Source of the DNA: an uncultured Odoribacter sp. | Lineage (GTDB): Bacteria > Bacteroidota > Bacteroidia > Bacteroidales > Marinifilaceae | Direction: 5' to 3' | Length of the DNA stretch: 5,007 bases | Assembly: GCA_934725835.1 (NCBI GenBank) | Contig: CAKVCR010000220.1 | Span: 1 to 5,007, forward strand | Shown here: positions 4,956 through 5,007 of the stretch, in pieces | Position numbering within the stretch: the first letter of the stretch is position 1 | Layout: every line of letters begins with the position of its first letter | Notes under the pieces: generated by a model | Databases searched by the model: none | Seen by the model: the letters and a program-made list of their open reading frames with translations, nothing else | What the model was told of the DNA's origin: nothing | Position numbers and translations under genes: made by a program

Positions 4956-5007
4956 GCGCCTACGAAACAAAATTTTGCATAATACATTGCCTCAAAACTT
5001 GAAATAC

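Noticed and set aside
4930..5007. A complete tRNA gene
   Set aside because: Only the T-arm and acceptor strand are present; no anticodon arm, D arm or pairing 5' acceptor strand is found up to the window edge.

Overview
The window looks like an accessory region of a low-to-moderate GC Firmicute, probably a gut-type Clostridia (inference from codon use, GGAGG-type ribosome binding sites, TTG starts and the gene families). Every gene I can support is on the minus strand, so the region is transcribed from right to left. No plus-strand gene is credible.

Right part (about 4082-4955): a tRNA T-arm/acceptor fragment lies against the 3' remnant of an RHS-repeat toxin gene. The remnant keeps the end of the RHS core and then switches to a toxin tip, but its frame is broken twice. 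It is followed 19 bp later by a 151-codon probable immunity gene.

Middle (about 2400-3660): a mosaic of displaced toxin and immunity pieces. It holds a 54-codon startless toxin-tail-like frame, a 202-codon two-helix membrane protein with a good RBS, a very AT-rich 93-codon membrane protein, and two copies of a 63-64 bp direct repeat, one at the 3' end of each membrane protein gene.

Left-middle (1615-2400): the best-defined module. A 179-codon ORF carries a glycine-rich hydrophobic lead and a TNT-type NAD+ glycohydrolase domain, and is followed at once by an 80-codon gene resembling the IFT immunity factors that inhibit TNT toxins.

Left (1-1532): a sigma-factor-like regulator split into three frames (635-1532), a strong intrinsic terminator (582-620), and the start of an unrecognised gene running off the left edge. 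These look like mobile-element genes.

Overall this is a polymorphic-toxin locus: a broken RHS 3' end followed by orphan toxin-tip/immunity modules, next to mobile-element-like genes. Four breaks, two in the RHS gene and two in the sigma-like gene, are each healed by adding one base. This one-sided pattern suggests either assembly undercalling or recent decay.
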